Below, in pieces: positions 17,181-26,549 of a stretch of DNA of 64,000 nt. The notes below the pieces were generated by a model. The model searched no databases and was not told the DNA's origin. It worked only from the letters and a program-made list of their open reading frames with translations. Where the stretch lies: contig JAJPIE010000037.1 in NCBI GenBank assembly GCA_021324935.1, forward strand, positions 124,001 through 188,000, read 5' to 3'. Source of the stretch: Acidobacteriota bacterium (GTDB taxonomy: Bacteria > Acidobacteriota > Terriglobia > Acidiferrales > UBA7541). Made by a program: the position numbers and the translations under genes. Every line of letters starts with the position of its first letter. Position 1 is the first letter of the stretch.

Positions 17181-17984
17181 CTAGTGTATCAGCGCCGGAG
17201 CCGCCGGACGCGCCGGGCGCAGCTCCTGCTGCAGGGAAGCCAGCTCCGCCGCCGTCAATCGCCGATGTTGGCCTTTTGGCAAATCGCCCAGTTGCAGCGG
17301 CCCGATGGCCACGCGGATCAGCCGCAGCACTTCCACGCCGCGCGCATTCAGCATACGCCGGATCTGACGGTTTTTGCCTTCATCCAATACGATCTCGATC
17401 CAGGAGTTCTTCCCTCCCGTCCGCAAAACCTTTGCGCGCTTGCACCGCAAAATTTCACCACGCTCCGTTTCCACGCCGCGCTCCAATTTGTCCAGCAGCT
17501 CTGGCGTGGCGATCGCGCCAATTTGCACGTGATACGTTTTGTCTAGATGCTGATCCGGATCGGTCACCTGCGCGCTCCACTCCGAATCGTTCGTGAAGAG
17601 CAGCAGCCCTTCGCTGGCCTTGTCCAGTCGCCCAACGGGCGCCAGCCAGTTCAACTCACGGGGCAGCAGGGAATAGACGGTCTCGCGCCCCTTTTCATCC
17701 GCTGCCGAAGTCACCAGTCCCCTCGCCTTGTTCATCATCAAATAAATCCTTTCCGCCGCGTGAATCGCCCGTCCGAGCACTTCAATGCGGTCCACGCCCA
17801 TCCGGACCGGCGTTTCCGGATTTCGCGGGGCGGTGCCGTTCAGCCGCACGTTTCCTTGGCGAATCAGCGTGGCTGCTTGTTTGCGCGAGCAATACCCCAG
17901 CTTGGAGAGAGCGCGCGCCAATCCCACTTTTCGCACACCCCTGATTGCCGGCGTCGCTTTCCTTCCGTCGAATCGCCGTTTCAT
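17181..17984 (-). CDS. rRNA pseudouridine synthase, RluB/RsuA family
   Basis: A 267-residue enzyme that converts a ribosomal RNA uridine to pseudouridine. The start is set at ATG 17984, with AGGA about ten bases upstream; the longer frame from 18071 runs back into the next gene. An S4 RNA-binding domain is at the N-terminus (LARALSKLGYCSRKQAATLI), and the catalytic loop PVGRLDKASEGLLLFTND contains the essential Asp. The EGKNRQIRRM motif is typical of the RluB/RsuA branch. It lies between the Nudix gene and the deiodinase-like gene, all on the - strand with short gaps, but no functional link is evident. Confidence 0.88.
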   Translation of the reverse strand: MKRRFDGRKATPAIRGVRKVGLARALSKLGYCSRKQAATLIRQGNVRLNGTAPRNPETPVRMGVDRIEVLGRAIHAAERIYLMMNKARGLVTSAADEKGRETVYSLLPRELNWLAPVGRLDKASEGLLLFTNDSEWSAQVTDPDQHLDKTYHVQIGAIATPELLDKLERGVETERGEILRCKRAKVLRTGGKNSWIEIVLDEGKNRQIRRMLNARGVEVLRLIRVAIGPLQLGDLPKGQHRRLTAAELASLQQELRPARPAAPALIH

Positions 17985-18001
17985 TACCTGGGCATCCTTT
18001 G

Positions 18002-18709
18002 TCAGCTCTTTTTGTCGACAGCGGTTGCCGTATCGGGGTGCTTCACTTCGCCGTAACGCGCCGCTAGCCACTCTCGCACTTCCTTAGGATTGTAGTTAAA
18101 TGGCCCGTTCCCGCCTTTATACGCCACGCGGCCGTCGGCATCGATGATGTAGAGCCGCTCCGGCCACGCTGCGTACGCGTCATTCGCCGCGTTGTTCATC
18201 GGATCGATCCCGAACGGCAATGGATACTTGAACCGCTTCGTGAAATCATTGGCAATCGCCACGCGCTGCGCCAGCGTCTTCGGCTGCGCGTAACACACGT
18301 TGTCCCGGTCCTTCTCGTTCGATTTCATCTGCCATTCGTCGGTGGGATGCGCCTCGCGTACGTAAATGGTCAAAAAATCCGCGCGGTCCTTGTAATCCTC
18401 ATATAGTTGAATGATGTCGCCAACCTGGCGGCGGAAAGGGGGTCAAGTGAAGCTCCCGAAGACCAGCACCAGCGGTTTGCCGCCGATGCGGTCTCGCACG
18501 TGAAACCGCGTTTCTCCATCCAGAGCCACAAGTGTCGAGTCCGGCGCAGCACTGCCTACCTTCAAATCTCCAAGATGCATGTAGGGCAATGCGTAACGCA
18601 CCATTTCCACCGCGTCTTTCGGGCTGCCTGCCATGTAACTGAGCCCTGCGCCCACGCCAACTACCACCACTCCAACTCCCAGCAAGCTCCATTTCAGAAG
18701 CGGTTTCAT
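18002..18709 (-). CDS. Iodothyronine-deiodinase-family selenoprotein with in-frame TGA
   Basis: A reading frame of 235 residues if TGA at 18445-18443 is read as selenocysteine 89. An N-terminal membrane anchor or signal (residues 4-25) precedes a thioredoxin-fold domain. Around the TGA the frame reads FGSFT-U-PPF, then IYVREAHPTDEW, AAWPERLYII and GPFNYNPKEVREWL. These match, in order, the GSxTUPPF, EAHxSDGW, LPERLYII and NYNPEEVR blocks of vertebrate deiodinases, and the frame is open on both sides. Deiodinase-like bacterial proteins exist with Sec or Cys at this position; they are thought to be thiol/selenol redox enzymes of unknown substrate. A short SECIS-like hairpin follows the TGA. A nonsense mutation is less likely given conservation on both sides. 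Confidence 0.85.
18418..18445 (-). promoter_or_regulatory. Candidate bacterial SECIS hairpin next to the in-frame TGA
   Basis: On the - strand, 16 bases after the TGA begins a five-base loop, AGGTT (18426-18422), closed by the four-pair stem CGCC/GGCG (18430-18427 with 18421-18418). Bacterial SECIS elements place a small stem with a G-U containing apical loop at this distance. The stem is short, so this supports but does not prove selenocysteine insertion. Confidence 0.5.
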
Positions 18710-18735
18710 ACCAGCTCCAGTCTCCGAAGGAATGA

Positions 18736-19281
18736 CTAATGCGCGGCGCGCAGCTCATCGCGCAACGCGTTGTATCGCGCCAACGATTTCTCAATGATGG
18801 TCAACGCCGCGTAGGCCGGACGAATGTCTTCCACCTGCACCTGCTTGCCTTCCAGTTGCTTGTAGTCCTGAAAGAAGCGCTTCAGCACCAGCAGCCGGTG
18901 GGGCGGCAGGTCGCGCGCCTCCAAATAGCTGCTGAACTCCGGATCCTTCGTGGCCACTGCGATGATTTTGTCGTCGCTGGCGCCGGAATCGATCATCGTC
19001 ATCACGCCAATGGCCCGCGCCTGAATCAGCGCCAGCGGCTGCACCGGTTCCTGGCACAAGACCAGCACATCCAGTGGATCGTTGTCTTCCGCATAGGTCT
19101 GTGGAATGAACCCGTAGTTCGCGGGGTAAAACACCGCCGAATGAATGATGCGGTCCACCTTCAAAAGGCCGGTTGCCTTGTCGAGCTCGTACTTCACGTT
19201 GGAACCAAGGGGAATTTCGATTACCGCCTGGAAATCGCGGGGCAAATCTTTGCCGGGGGAAACATCATGCCATGCATGCAT
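18736..19281 (-). CDS. ppa: Inorganic pyrophosphatase, soluble family I
   Basis: A cytoplasmic enzyme of 181 residues that hydrolyses pyrophosphate and so drives biosynthetic reactions. ATG 19281 is preferred over the GTG at 19284, and AAAAGGAGCGAGG lies upstream. The signature [10 protein letters not shown] carries the metal-binding aspartates; WHDVSPG at the N-terminus, [15 protein letters not shown] and [13 protein letters not shown] are the expected substrate-site segments. Length is normal. It lies 26 bases upstream of the deiodinase-like gene on the same strand, which may place the two in one transcript. Confidence 0.93.
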   Translation of the reverse strand: MHAWHDVSPGKDLPRDFQAVIEIPLGSNVKYELDKATGLLKVDRIIHSAVFYPANYGFIPQTYAEDNDPLDVLVLCQEPVQPLALIQARAIGVMTMIDSGASDDKIIAVATKDPEFSSYLEARDLPPHRLLVLKRFFQDYKQLEGKQVQVEDIRPAYAALTIIEKSLARYNALRDELRAAH

Positions 19282-19359
19282 CACGCTGGGGCACCTCGCT
19301 CCTTTTGAGGCCCCTATTATCTCCTGAGAGCCTCTGATTCCGTTAGAGCGGTGTAGGCG

Positions 19360-19375
19360 CTGGGCTTCAGCCCAG
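19360..19375. repeat. Short intergenic hairpin
   Basis: CTGGGCT (19360-19366) and AGCCCAG (19369-19375) form a seven-base stem around two bases in the 127-base gap between the pyrophosphatase and DUF1761 genes. No T-run follows on either strand. It resembles other small palindromes scattered between genes here. Confidence 0.35.
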
Positions 19376-19408
19376 GGCGATTTCCGGCGGAGCGTCTGCG
19401 CGGCTCGA

Positions 19409-19819
19409 CTATGCCGTTCTCTTCGCCCACGCCCCGATTATCGCGCCCATCAGCACCATCCCCGCCAGCGGGTAGAATTCATTGATCGCGTAAAGCGTTC
19501 GCGGCCGCATCTCGTACATGTAAGTGGTAAGCGTGATCGGGCCAACGAATCCGGTCCAAAGCAATACTCCCACCGAAGCGCCGCGCCCGATCGTGTTGGC
19601 GTTTCTCCAGATGCAGATCTGCGCCAGCGAATAGGCAATCAACAAGTTCAAAGCAAAGCTAATCAGATAGGGCAGTGCCGGATTCATGGATTTGGCCTGT
19701 TCCATCGACATATTTTCCAGCGCCATCCATGGCTTGCTGAACAGCTTTCCGAACCACACGGCCCCCAGCAACCAGTATGCAATCGCGGATACCACCACCG
19801 CCGCATAATTTGTTCTCAT
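19409..19819 (-). CDS. DUF1761 family small membrane protein
   Basis: A membrane protein of 136 residues with about four hydrophobic helices. The start ATG 19819 is chosen because GGGGGA lies eight bases upstream and [21 protein letters not shown] is the usual beginning of this family; the longer frame to 19921 has no support. No catalytic motif is visible, and the function of DUF1761 proteins is unknown. It is an isolated gene between the pyrophosphatase and the Kdo phosphatase. Confidence 0.75.
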   Translation of the reverse strand: MRTNYAAVVVSAIAYWLLGAVWFGKLFSKPWMALENMSMEQAKSMNPALPYLISFALNLLIAYSLAQICIWRNANTIGRGASVGVLLWTGFVGPITLTTYMYEMRPRTLYAINEFYPLAGMVLMGAIIGAWAKRTA

Positions 19820-20007
19820 TGTGATTCCCCCGCCGAGCGCGCGCCGGGGCATTACGAAGACGGAGCCGACTACGGCGCTGGCCAGAGTCTCCAACCCCTG
19901 CGCCGCTAAGTCAAGCGCCACGATGAGTTCAAGCCGGATTTTGTCAGTTCATTCTTTTCCTGAGTTCCTTCGTTTATTCTGCGAGCAATAAACTACCAGC
20001 TCTTTTC

Positions 20008-20565
20008 TCAGGCCCTCGCTTTGTCGATTAATTCTTCCCAGATGCCCTTGGATTTCAAGATTAGCTCAATCGCTTCTCGCACCGCGCCCCTTCCCGCGTG
20101 CGCCTTCGTCGTATAGTGCGCAATCCTTTTCACGTCGGCCGCTGCATCTCCGACCGCCACCGCCAGCCCTGCACGCTTCATCAGCGGAATATCCGGCAGA
20201 TCGTCCCCGATGAATGCCACCTCCGCGTCGCTCACTCCCGCCTTGGCCAGAATCTCCTCGTACGCCGGCATCTTTAGCGCAATTTTCATATAGATGAATT
20301 CCATTTTCATCTCATGCGCGCGGCGAAGCAGCGCCGCACTCTCGCGGCCTGTGATGCAGCCGGTGCGCAGGCCCGCGGTCCTGGCCAACGTAAGCCCTTG
20401 CCCGTCGTGGGCATCGAAGGTCTTGATTTCCAATGCCGTTCCGTCAGGTTGTGACTGCAGGGTCACGCCGCCGTCGGTCATCGTTCCGTCCACATCCATT
20501 AGGATTACCTGGATGCGGGCGGCGCGTTTTTTCAGTGCTGGAGAAAGCTTTGGGCTGCGCCGCAA
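20008..20565 (-). CDS. kdsC: 3-deoxy-D-manno-octulosonate 8-phosphate phosphatase (KdsC-type HAD)
   Basis: A HAD phosphatase of 185 residues that should release phosphate from Kdo-8-phosphate on the way to CMP-Kdo for lipopolysaccharide. The start is TTG 20565, with a near-perfect AGGAGG five bases upstream. MDVDGTMTDGG holds the nucleophile and acid-base aspartates, GCITGRESAAL is motif II, and GDDLPDIPLMKRAGLAVAVGDA is motif III with the Mg-binding acids. The short, cap-less length is typical of KdsC, which works as a tetramer. kdsD, kdsA and kdsB lie 1-9 kb away on the same strand. Confidence 0.88.
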   Translation of the reverse strand: MRRSPKLSPALKKRAARIQVILMDVDGTMTDGGVTLQSQPDGTALEIKTFDAHDGQGLTLARTAGLRTGCITGRESAALLRRAHEMKMEFIYMKIALKMPAYEEILAKAGVSDAEVAFIGDDLPDIPLMKRAGLAVAVGDAAADVKRIAHYTTKAHAGRGAVREAIELILKSKGIWEELIDKARA

Positions 20566-20664
20566 GAGAGCCTCCTGAAAGACGAATTCCGCATTTTATC
20601 AGGAATGAAGCGTCTTCACGGATCTCGGATGCGCGACGATCCAGCCAGCCTTATATGCAGATAT

Positions 20665-20693
20665 TTGACTTATCGTTAATTCTATGGTAAAAT
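20665..20693 (+). promoter_or_regulatory. Sigma70-type promoter for the dienelactone hydrolase gene
   Basis: TTGACT (20665-20670) and TAAAAT (20688-20693) are separated by 17 bases in an AT-rich patch unusual for this GC-rich segment. Transcription would start near 20700, giving a leader of about 77 bases before the ATG at 20777. Confidence 0.6.
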
Positions 20694-20776
20694 AAAAGAA
20701 GGAACTTCACGCGAAATCCCCGCTGAAGCTCGCTGTCAGGCGTTACGACAAAGATGACCGGAAGGAGAGCCCCTGC

Positions 20777-21499
20777 ATGAAAACCGAGTACGCGAAATAC
20801 CACGACGGTGCTGTGGATTTGACCGGGATGTTCGCTTGGGAGGAAGGCACGGAGACCACGCGACCTGGAATTCTGGTGGTTCACGCCGGCACCGGTTTGG
20901 ATGACCACGCCAAAAACCGCGCGAAGCGCCTTGCGGAGTGGGGCTATGTCGCTTTTGCCTGCGATATGTACGGCGACGGCGTTGCAGGCGACCGCGACAG
21001 GGTGCTGAGTGTCCTGAATGAACTTCGCCACGACCCACCCAATCTCTGTCGGCGCGTTTCTGCTGGCCTCGACGTACTTCGCTCTCATCCCTGCGTTGAT
21101 GGACGCATCGCCGCCATCGGCTACTGTTTCGGGGGTTTCACCGTTCTCGAACTAGCTCGCGGCGGCGCCAATCTTGCCGGTGTCGTCAGCGTTCACGGAA
21201 CGCTCTCGACCTCAAAACCGGCTCCACGGGATCAAATCAAAGCAAAAATTCTCGCCTGTTGCGGCGCCCTCGATCCCCACGTTCCCATGACCCAGGTTTC
21301 CGCATTCATTGACGAAATGAACGAGTCTGGCGCCGACTGGCAAATGGCCATCTATGGTGGCGCCAAACACGGCTTCGCGCACGAAAACGGCCCCAAACTC
21401 CCCGGCGTCGAATACCACGCCTTGGCGGACTTCCGGTCCAGCCAGCTAATCCACGATTTCTTCCGCGAACTGTTTAGCCCCTCGGAATGCGCTGCCTAA
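20777..21499 (+). CDS. Dienelactone hydrolase family alpha/beta hydrolase
   Basis: A soluble alpha/beta hydrolase of 240 residues. The nucleophile elbow GYCFGG carries a cysteine, and GALDPHVP and GAKHGF supply the Asp and His, giving the Cys-Asp-His triad of dienelactone hydrolases. Classical members open the lactone ring in chloroaromatic breakdown, but most genomic relatives have unknown ester or lactone substrates. A ribosome site, GGAAGGAGAG, precedes the ATG, and a good promoter lies about 80 bases upstream. It is a single gene between kdsC and kdsD, facing the latter, with a perfect hairpin after it. Confidence 0.85.
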   Translation: MKTEYAKYHDGAVDLTGMFAWEEGTETTRPGILVVHAGTGLDDHAKNRAKRLAEWGYVAFACDMYGDGVAGDRDRVLSVLNELRHDPPNLCRRVSAGLDVLRSHPCVDGRIAAIGYCFGGFTVLELARGGANLAGVVSVHGTLSTSKPAPRDQIKAKILACCGALDPHVPMTQVSAFIDEMNESGADWQMAIYGGAKHGFAHENGPKLPGVEYHALADFRSSQLIHDFFRELFSPSECAA

Positions 21500-21572
21500 A
21501 CGTCACAGGGCCGGGGTCCGCCCATCCGGCATCGGGCACAGGCTTCCGCCTGCGATTCTTGCTCCATCATGA

Positions 21573-21597
21573 GTGGCACAGGCCAAGCCTGTGCCAC
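21573..21597. repeat. Perfect intergenic hairpin between convergent genes
   Basis: Eleven-base arms GTGGCACAGGC (21573-21583) and GCCTGTGCCAC (21587-21597) enclose CAA. The hairpin lies 74 bases after the hydrolase stop and eight bases before the kdsD stop, the place of a bidirectional terminator, though no T-run follows. A second imperfect repeat with GCACAGGC precedes it at about 21537, which suggests a REP-like element. Confidence 0.6.
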
Positions 21598-21604
21598 GCT
21601 CCCA

Positions 21605-22564
21605 TCAAATTAGCTCTAGCGTCCACAAATCATGCAAATGAACCACGCCCAAAACCTTCCGGGCCTCATCCACTACCACCACCGACGTAATCTTCTTCTT
21701 CTCCATCAAATTCAGCGCCTCGCTGGCGAGCACGTGCGGCCCCAGCGTCTGCGGGTTTTTCATCATGCAATCGCCAGCCCTCATCGAAAGCGCCGCACCA
21801 GCATGCTTCTCCATCAGTCGTCGCAAATCCCCATCCGTCAAAATTCCTGCCAGGGTTCCATCTTTCGCCGTCACGGTGGTCATGCCCAATTTCTTCGCGG
21901 ACATTTCATGAAACGTAGCCGGCATCGGCGTTTCCGGCGACACCCGCGGCAGCGCATCTCCCGCGTGCATCAGATGCTCGACGCGCAATAATTTTTTTCC
22001 CAGCCTCCCGGCCGGATGCAGGGCCGCAAAATCATCCGGCTGAAAGCCGCGGCGTTCCAGCAACGAGATGGCCAGCGCATCGCCCACGGCCATGGCAACT
22101 GCTGTGCTCGCCGTCGGCGCCAGGTTCAGCGAACACGCCTCTTCCTTCACGCTGACGTTGAGCACCACCTCGCTCGCCTCTGCCAGTGTCGATTTCAAAT
22201 TCCCCGTCAGCGTCACAATTGGAATTTCCAGTCGCTTCAGTGCCTCGAGTAAGTTCACAATCTCTTGCGTCTCTCCCCCATACGTGATCGCCAGAAGCGC
22301 GTCTCCCCGCGCCAGCATTCCCAGATCGCCGTGCAACGCCTCCGCGGGATGCAGAAAAAATGAAGGCGTGCCAGTACTCGACAATGTGGCGGATACTTTT
22401 CGCCCCACCAGCCCGGACTTGCCCATCCCCGTCACCACCACGCGGCCCTTGCACGCAAACAGCAAATCCACGGCTCGTTCAAACGACGCATCCAGACGTG
22501 CCAGCACCTCCTGAATCGCCTGCGCTTCGATCCGAAGCACGCGCCGCGCCGATTCCAGGCTCAT
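21605..22564 (-). CDS. kdsD: Arabinose-5-phosphate isomerase (KdsD/KpsF)
   Basis: A cytoplasmic isomerase of 319 residues that turns ribulose-5-phosphate into arabinose-5-phosphate, the first step to Kdo. The SIS domain (about residues 35-170) shows VVVTGMGKSGLVGRK, SSTGTPSFFLHPAEALHGDLG and ITYGGETQEI, and two CBS motifs fill the C-terminal 120 residues. The start is ATG 22564, which overlaps the kdsA stop as ATGA and implies translational coupling; the ATG at 22576 would sit within kdsA. It forms an operon kdsA-kdsD supplying and using arabinose-5-phosphate. Confidence 0.93.
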   Translation of the reverse strand: MSLESARRVLRIEAQAIQEVLARLDASFERAVDLLFACKGRVVVTGMGKSGLVGRKVSATLSSTGTPSFFLHPAEALHGDLGMLARGDALLAITYGGETQEIVNLLEALKRLEIPIVTLTGNLKSTLAEASEVVLNVSVKEEACSLNLAPTASTAVAMAVGDALAISLLERRGFQPDDFAALHPAGRLGKKLLRVEHLMHAGDALPRVSPETPMPATFHEMSAKKLGMTTVTAKDGTLAGILTDGDLRRLMEKHAGAALSMRAGDCMMKNPQTLGPHVLASEALNLMEKKKITSVVVVDEARKVLGVVHLHDLWTLELI

Positions 22565-23400
22565 GCGTTGCTCCATCGGCGCATCAGCGCGGAAAGGTCC
22601 TTCAAGCGCGCAAGCAATTGCGGGAGCTGGGCCAGCGGCAGGGCATTCGGCCCATCGGAAAGCGCCGCTGCGGGATTGTCGTGCGTCTCCAGAAAAATTC
22701 CATCCACGCCCGCGGCCACACCCGCGCGCGCCAGCGGTTCGATGAACTCCGGCTGCCCGCCGCTCGCGTGACCTTGCCCGCCGGGGAGTTGCACCGAATG
22801 GGTCACGTCATACACCACGGGATAACCGAGCTTGGCCATCACCGGGAAACTGCGCATGTCCACAACCAGGTTGTTGTAGCCGAAGCTCGTCCCGCGCTCG
22901 GTCAAAATGATGTTCTGGTTCCCGGCGGCCGCGATCTTTTCCGCCACGTTGCTCATGTCCCACGGCGAAAGAAATTGCGCCTTCTTCACATTCACGATCC
23001 GACCCGTCTTTGCCGCCGCCGTCAGCAAATCCGTCTGCCGCGAAAGAAACGCCGGAATTTGCAGAATGTCCGCGACCTCCGCCGCCGGCGACGCTTGCGA
23101 GGCCTCGTGAATGTCCGTGAGTATCGGCGCGTGCAGATCCGACTTGATCCTCCGCAGAATCCGAAGCCCTTCCGTCAGCCCTGGCCCGCGATACGCCTTC
23201 GTCGACGACCGGTTCGCCTTGTCGTAAGATGCCTTGAAAATGTAAGGCATACCGGCATCTGCCGCGATCTCCGCCACGCGCTCCGCCAGCGACCGCGCGT
23301 GCGCCTCAGACTCGATCACACACGGCCCCGCGATCAAAAAGAGCGGATTCCCTCCGCCCAACCGCAAACTCCCCAGCTGAATCTCTCGCGTCTTTGTCAT
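22561..23400 (-). CDS. kdsA: 3-deoxy-8-phosphooctulonate synthase (Kdo-8-P synthase)
   Basis: A TIM-barrel aldolase of 279 residues that condenses phosphoenolpyruvate with arabinose-5-phosphate to Kdo-8-phosphate. IAGPCVIESE near residues 24-31 carries Cys27, the ligand that marks the metal-dependent class, in contrast to the Asn found in E. coli. FKASYDKANRSS and YDVTHSVQLPGG are the substrate-site loops, the latter with the metal-binding His. Length is normal. The stop overlaps the kdsD start, so the two are translated together. Confidence 0.94.
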   Translation of the reverse strand: MTKTREIQLGSLRLGGGNPLFLIAGPCVIESEAHARSLAERVAEIAADAGMPYIFKASYDKANRSSTKAYRGPGLTEGLRILRRIKSDLHAPILTDIHEASQASPAAEVADILQIPAFLSRQTDLLTAAAKTGRIVNVKKAQFLSPWDMSNVAEKIAAAGNQNIILTERGTSFGYNNLVVDMRSFPVMAKLGYPVVYDVTHSVQLPGGQGHASGGQPEFIEPLARAGVAAGVDGIFLETHDNPAAALSDGPNALPLAQLPQLLARLKDLSALMRRWSNA

Positions 23401-23427
23401 GAATAAACCGAAGATATCACAATAGTT

Positions 23428-23853
23428 TCAGGGCTTCTCGGCGGGAAGCAGTTGAAACCGCGCCCTGGGGCCAATTCGATAGGCGGCAAAGTCATTTTGG
23501 TCGACCGTGAAAATGACTGAAATGGATTCGCGGTTTGCCAAATGTATAAGTGTCGCGTCCGCGAAGTCCATGGGCCTGTCCTTGTATTGCCGCATCAATT
23601 TCTCCAAACCATTAAGTTCTGAATTCTCGATGATAGCTATTGCAATAACGCCTTTTCGGAAAAAGTCCCAGGCACGGTCCTTTTCCAATCTTTCCCGATC
23701 CATAAGATGGAAAAGTTCCGAGAGAACAGCTTCCGAAGTTAGCAGGGGGAGCGGGAGACTTGGGAGAACGGCGGTGCAAGGAACGTGCCAGTCATCCGAA
23801 TCGTCCAGGAGCGCCAGAATCGCTCCTGTGTCCACCAGTATTCTAGCGGCCAT
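23428..23853 (-). CDS. PIN-domain ribonuclease toxin (VapC-like)
   Basis: A 141-residue PIN nuclease, probably the toxin of a type II toxin-antitoxin pair that cleaves RNA when free. Acidic residues expected in the active site are visible as Asp8 (ILVDTGA), Glu46, Asp96 or Asp99 (MDFADATLIHLA) and Asp118 (FTVDQNDF). Its start overlaps the end of the antitoxin gene by 11 bases, the usual coupling. Length and motif spacing are normal, so it appears intact. It is inserted between kdsA and pyrG, with both neighbours undisturbed. Confidence 0.85.
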   Translation of the reverse strand: MAARILVDTGAILALLDDSDDWHVPCTAVLPSLPLPLLTSEAVLSELFHLMDRERLEKDRAWDFFRKGVIAIAIIENSELNGLEKLMRQYKDRPMDFADATLIHLANRESISVIFTVDQNDFAAYRIGPRARFQLLPAEKP

Positions 23854-24124
23854 GCTTTTCAGCGAGATGAGCTTGCACTATCTCTCGCACTCGAGTGGAG
23901 TTGTCCCGCTTCCCGGAATGGATTGTGCCGATCAGGCGGGCCGCAATTGCGTGCAGCCTTCTTTGCTCTTTATCGTTGGATATGTCTTTCTGATTTTGCG
24001 CCAGCCATTCTCGCAGCGCCGTATGGATGACTTGCGACACCTTTACCTTCCGGCTCCGGGCCACCCGCTCCAGGTCTCTGCGCACTTCCTGAGACATCCG
24101 CAAGCTGTAGATCTTGGTCTTCAT
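23843..24124 (-). CDS. Ribbon-helix-helix antitoxin of the PIN-toxin pair
   Basis: A 93-residue DNA-binding antitoxin. The N-terminal TKIYSLRMSQEVRRDLERVARSR segment has the beta-strand then two helices of the RHH/CopG fold, and KVSQVIHTALREWL forms the second helix. The charged C-terminal half should wrap the toxin. It overlaps the toxin gene by 11 bases and is preceded within 30 bases by a cluster of palindromic TGTAAT half-sites, as expected for autorepression. Confidence 0.82.
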   Translation of the reverse strand: MKTKIYSLRMSQEVRRDLERVARSRKVKVSQVIHTALREWLAQNQKDISNDKEQRRLHAIAARLIGTIHSGKRDNSTRVREIVQAHLAEKHGR

Positions 24125-24126
24125 GC

Positions 24127-24153
24127 ATTACATTGTAATACGTTTGTATTACA
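24127..24153. promoter_or_regulatory. Autoregulatory operator of the toxin-antitoxin pair
   Basis: Three TGTAAT-type half-sites lie in a row: ATTACA (24127-24132), TGTAATAC (24134-24141) and GTATTACA (24146-24153). The last two form a perfect inverted repeat with a four-base spacer, and the first two another with one base between. Spaced half-sites directly in front of the antitoxin gene are the usual cooperative binding array of RHH antitoxins. Confidence 0.65.
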
Positions 24154-24171
24154 TCGGCGATCGGCAGGTTC

Positions 24172-25881
<1,710 letters not shown>

Positions 25882-25929
25882 TCAACGGATTTGAGCTTGT
25901 CGAACCTCCGCAGGATTGACGTACATATA

Positions 25930-25958
25930 ATTATGTTCGGAACCTGCCGGCGTGTCAA
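25930..25958 (-). promoter_or_regulatory. Sigma70-type promoter for pyrG
   Basis: Read on the - strand, TTGACA (25958-25953) and CATAAT (25935-25930) are spaced by 17 bases, predicting a start near 25923 and a leader of about 60 bases before the pyrG ATG. The rest of the 233-base gap to the next gene shows nothing further that could be recognised. Confidence 0.65.
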
Positions 25959-26093
25959 TGAGAACTCTTCGCTGCCAAAAATCGAAAAAATTTGTCGCAT
26001 CAAATCTTTTGCCGAACAAGGAGTTCGTAACTTGAACAAAATGCGATATCGTTTCTTTTGAGGACGTTCACTTCCGGGTCTCAAGAGGGAAGC

Positions 26094-26549
26094 ATGCGAA
26101 GCTGGATGATGGTGATGCTGATGACGGCATCCGTTGCGGCAAGCGGCGTGGCGTGCGCGCAGAAAGCACCTTCGGCGCCGGCAGCGGATTTGTCGCAGTA
26201 CGACGCGCGCCGCGAGGCCAACGTTGTCGGCACGGTCGTGGATTTCACAGCCAATTCCGTGTCTGCTCCCTTTGGCGCACGGATCACGTTGCGGACGCAT
26301 GCCGGTTTGCTCGAGGTCCATCTAGGCGATCCCCGATTCCTGGCTGCCAATCATTTCTCGATTCAAGCCGGCGACACGGTGCGCATCGTTGGAGAGACCC
26401 TGGCCCGTCCGAATTTCGAAATCTTCGTTGCGCGCATCGTCGAAAGAGGCACCCAGGCCCTTGCCATTCGTACCGCGCGCGGATCGTTGATCCCGTATGT
26501 TGCGCCGCGCAATGAAAAGTTCCCGGTTTTTTCCCATGGTGTCGTATGA
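26094..26549 (+). CDS. Secreted protein with a small beta-barrel-like domain, function unknown
   Basis: A predicted exported protein of 151 residues. ATG 26094 is chosen because AGAGGGAAGC precedes it and it gives a proper signal peptide, with cleavage after VACAQ near residue 23; the frame from 26058 adds 12 unsupported residues. The mature part (NVVGTVVDFTANSVSAPFG, EVHLGDPRFL, AGDTVRIVGETL) has the alternating strands of an OB-fold, like small periplasmic stress proteins. No family could be named. Its stop overlaps the next start as ATGA, so it is translationally coupled to the lipoprotein that follows. Confidence 0.65.
   Translation: MRSWMMVMLMTASVAASGVACAQKAPSAPAADLSQYDARREANVVGTVVDFTANSVSAPFGARITLRTHAGLLEVHLGDPRFLAANHFSIQAGDTVRIVGETLARPNFEIFVARIVERGTQALAIRTARGSLIPYVAPRNEKFPVFSHGVV

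Noticed and set aside
18002-18373. A separate 123-residue gene starting at TTG 18373
   Set aside because: The supposed start lies within the conserved deiodinase sequence, which continues upstream through the TGA; it is the second part of one gene.
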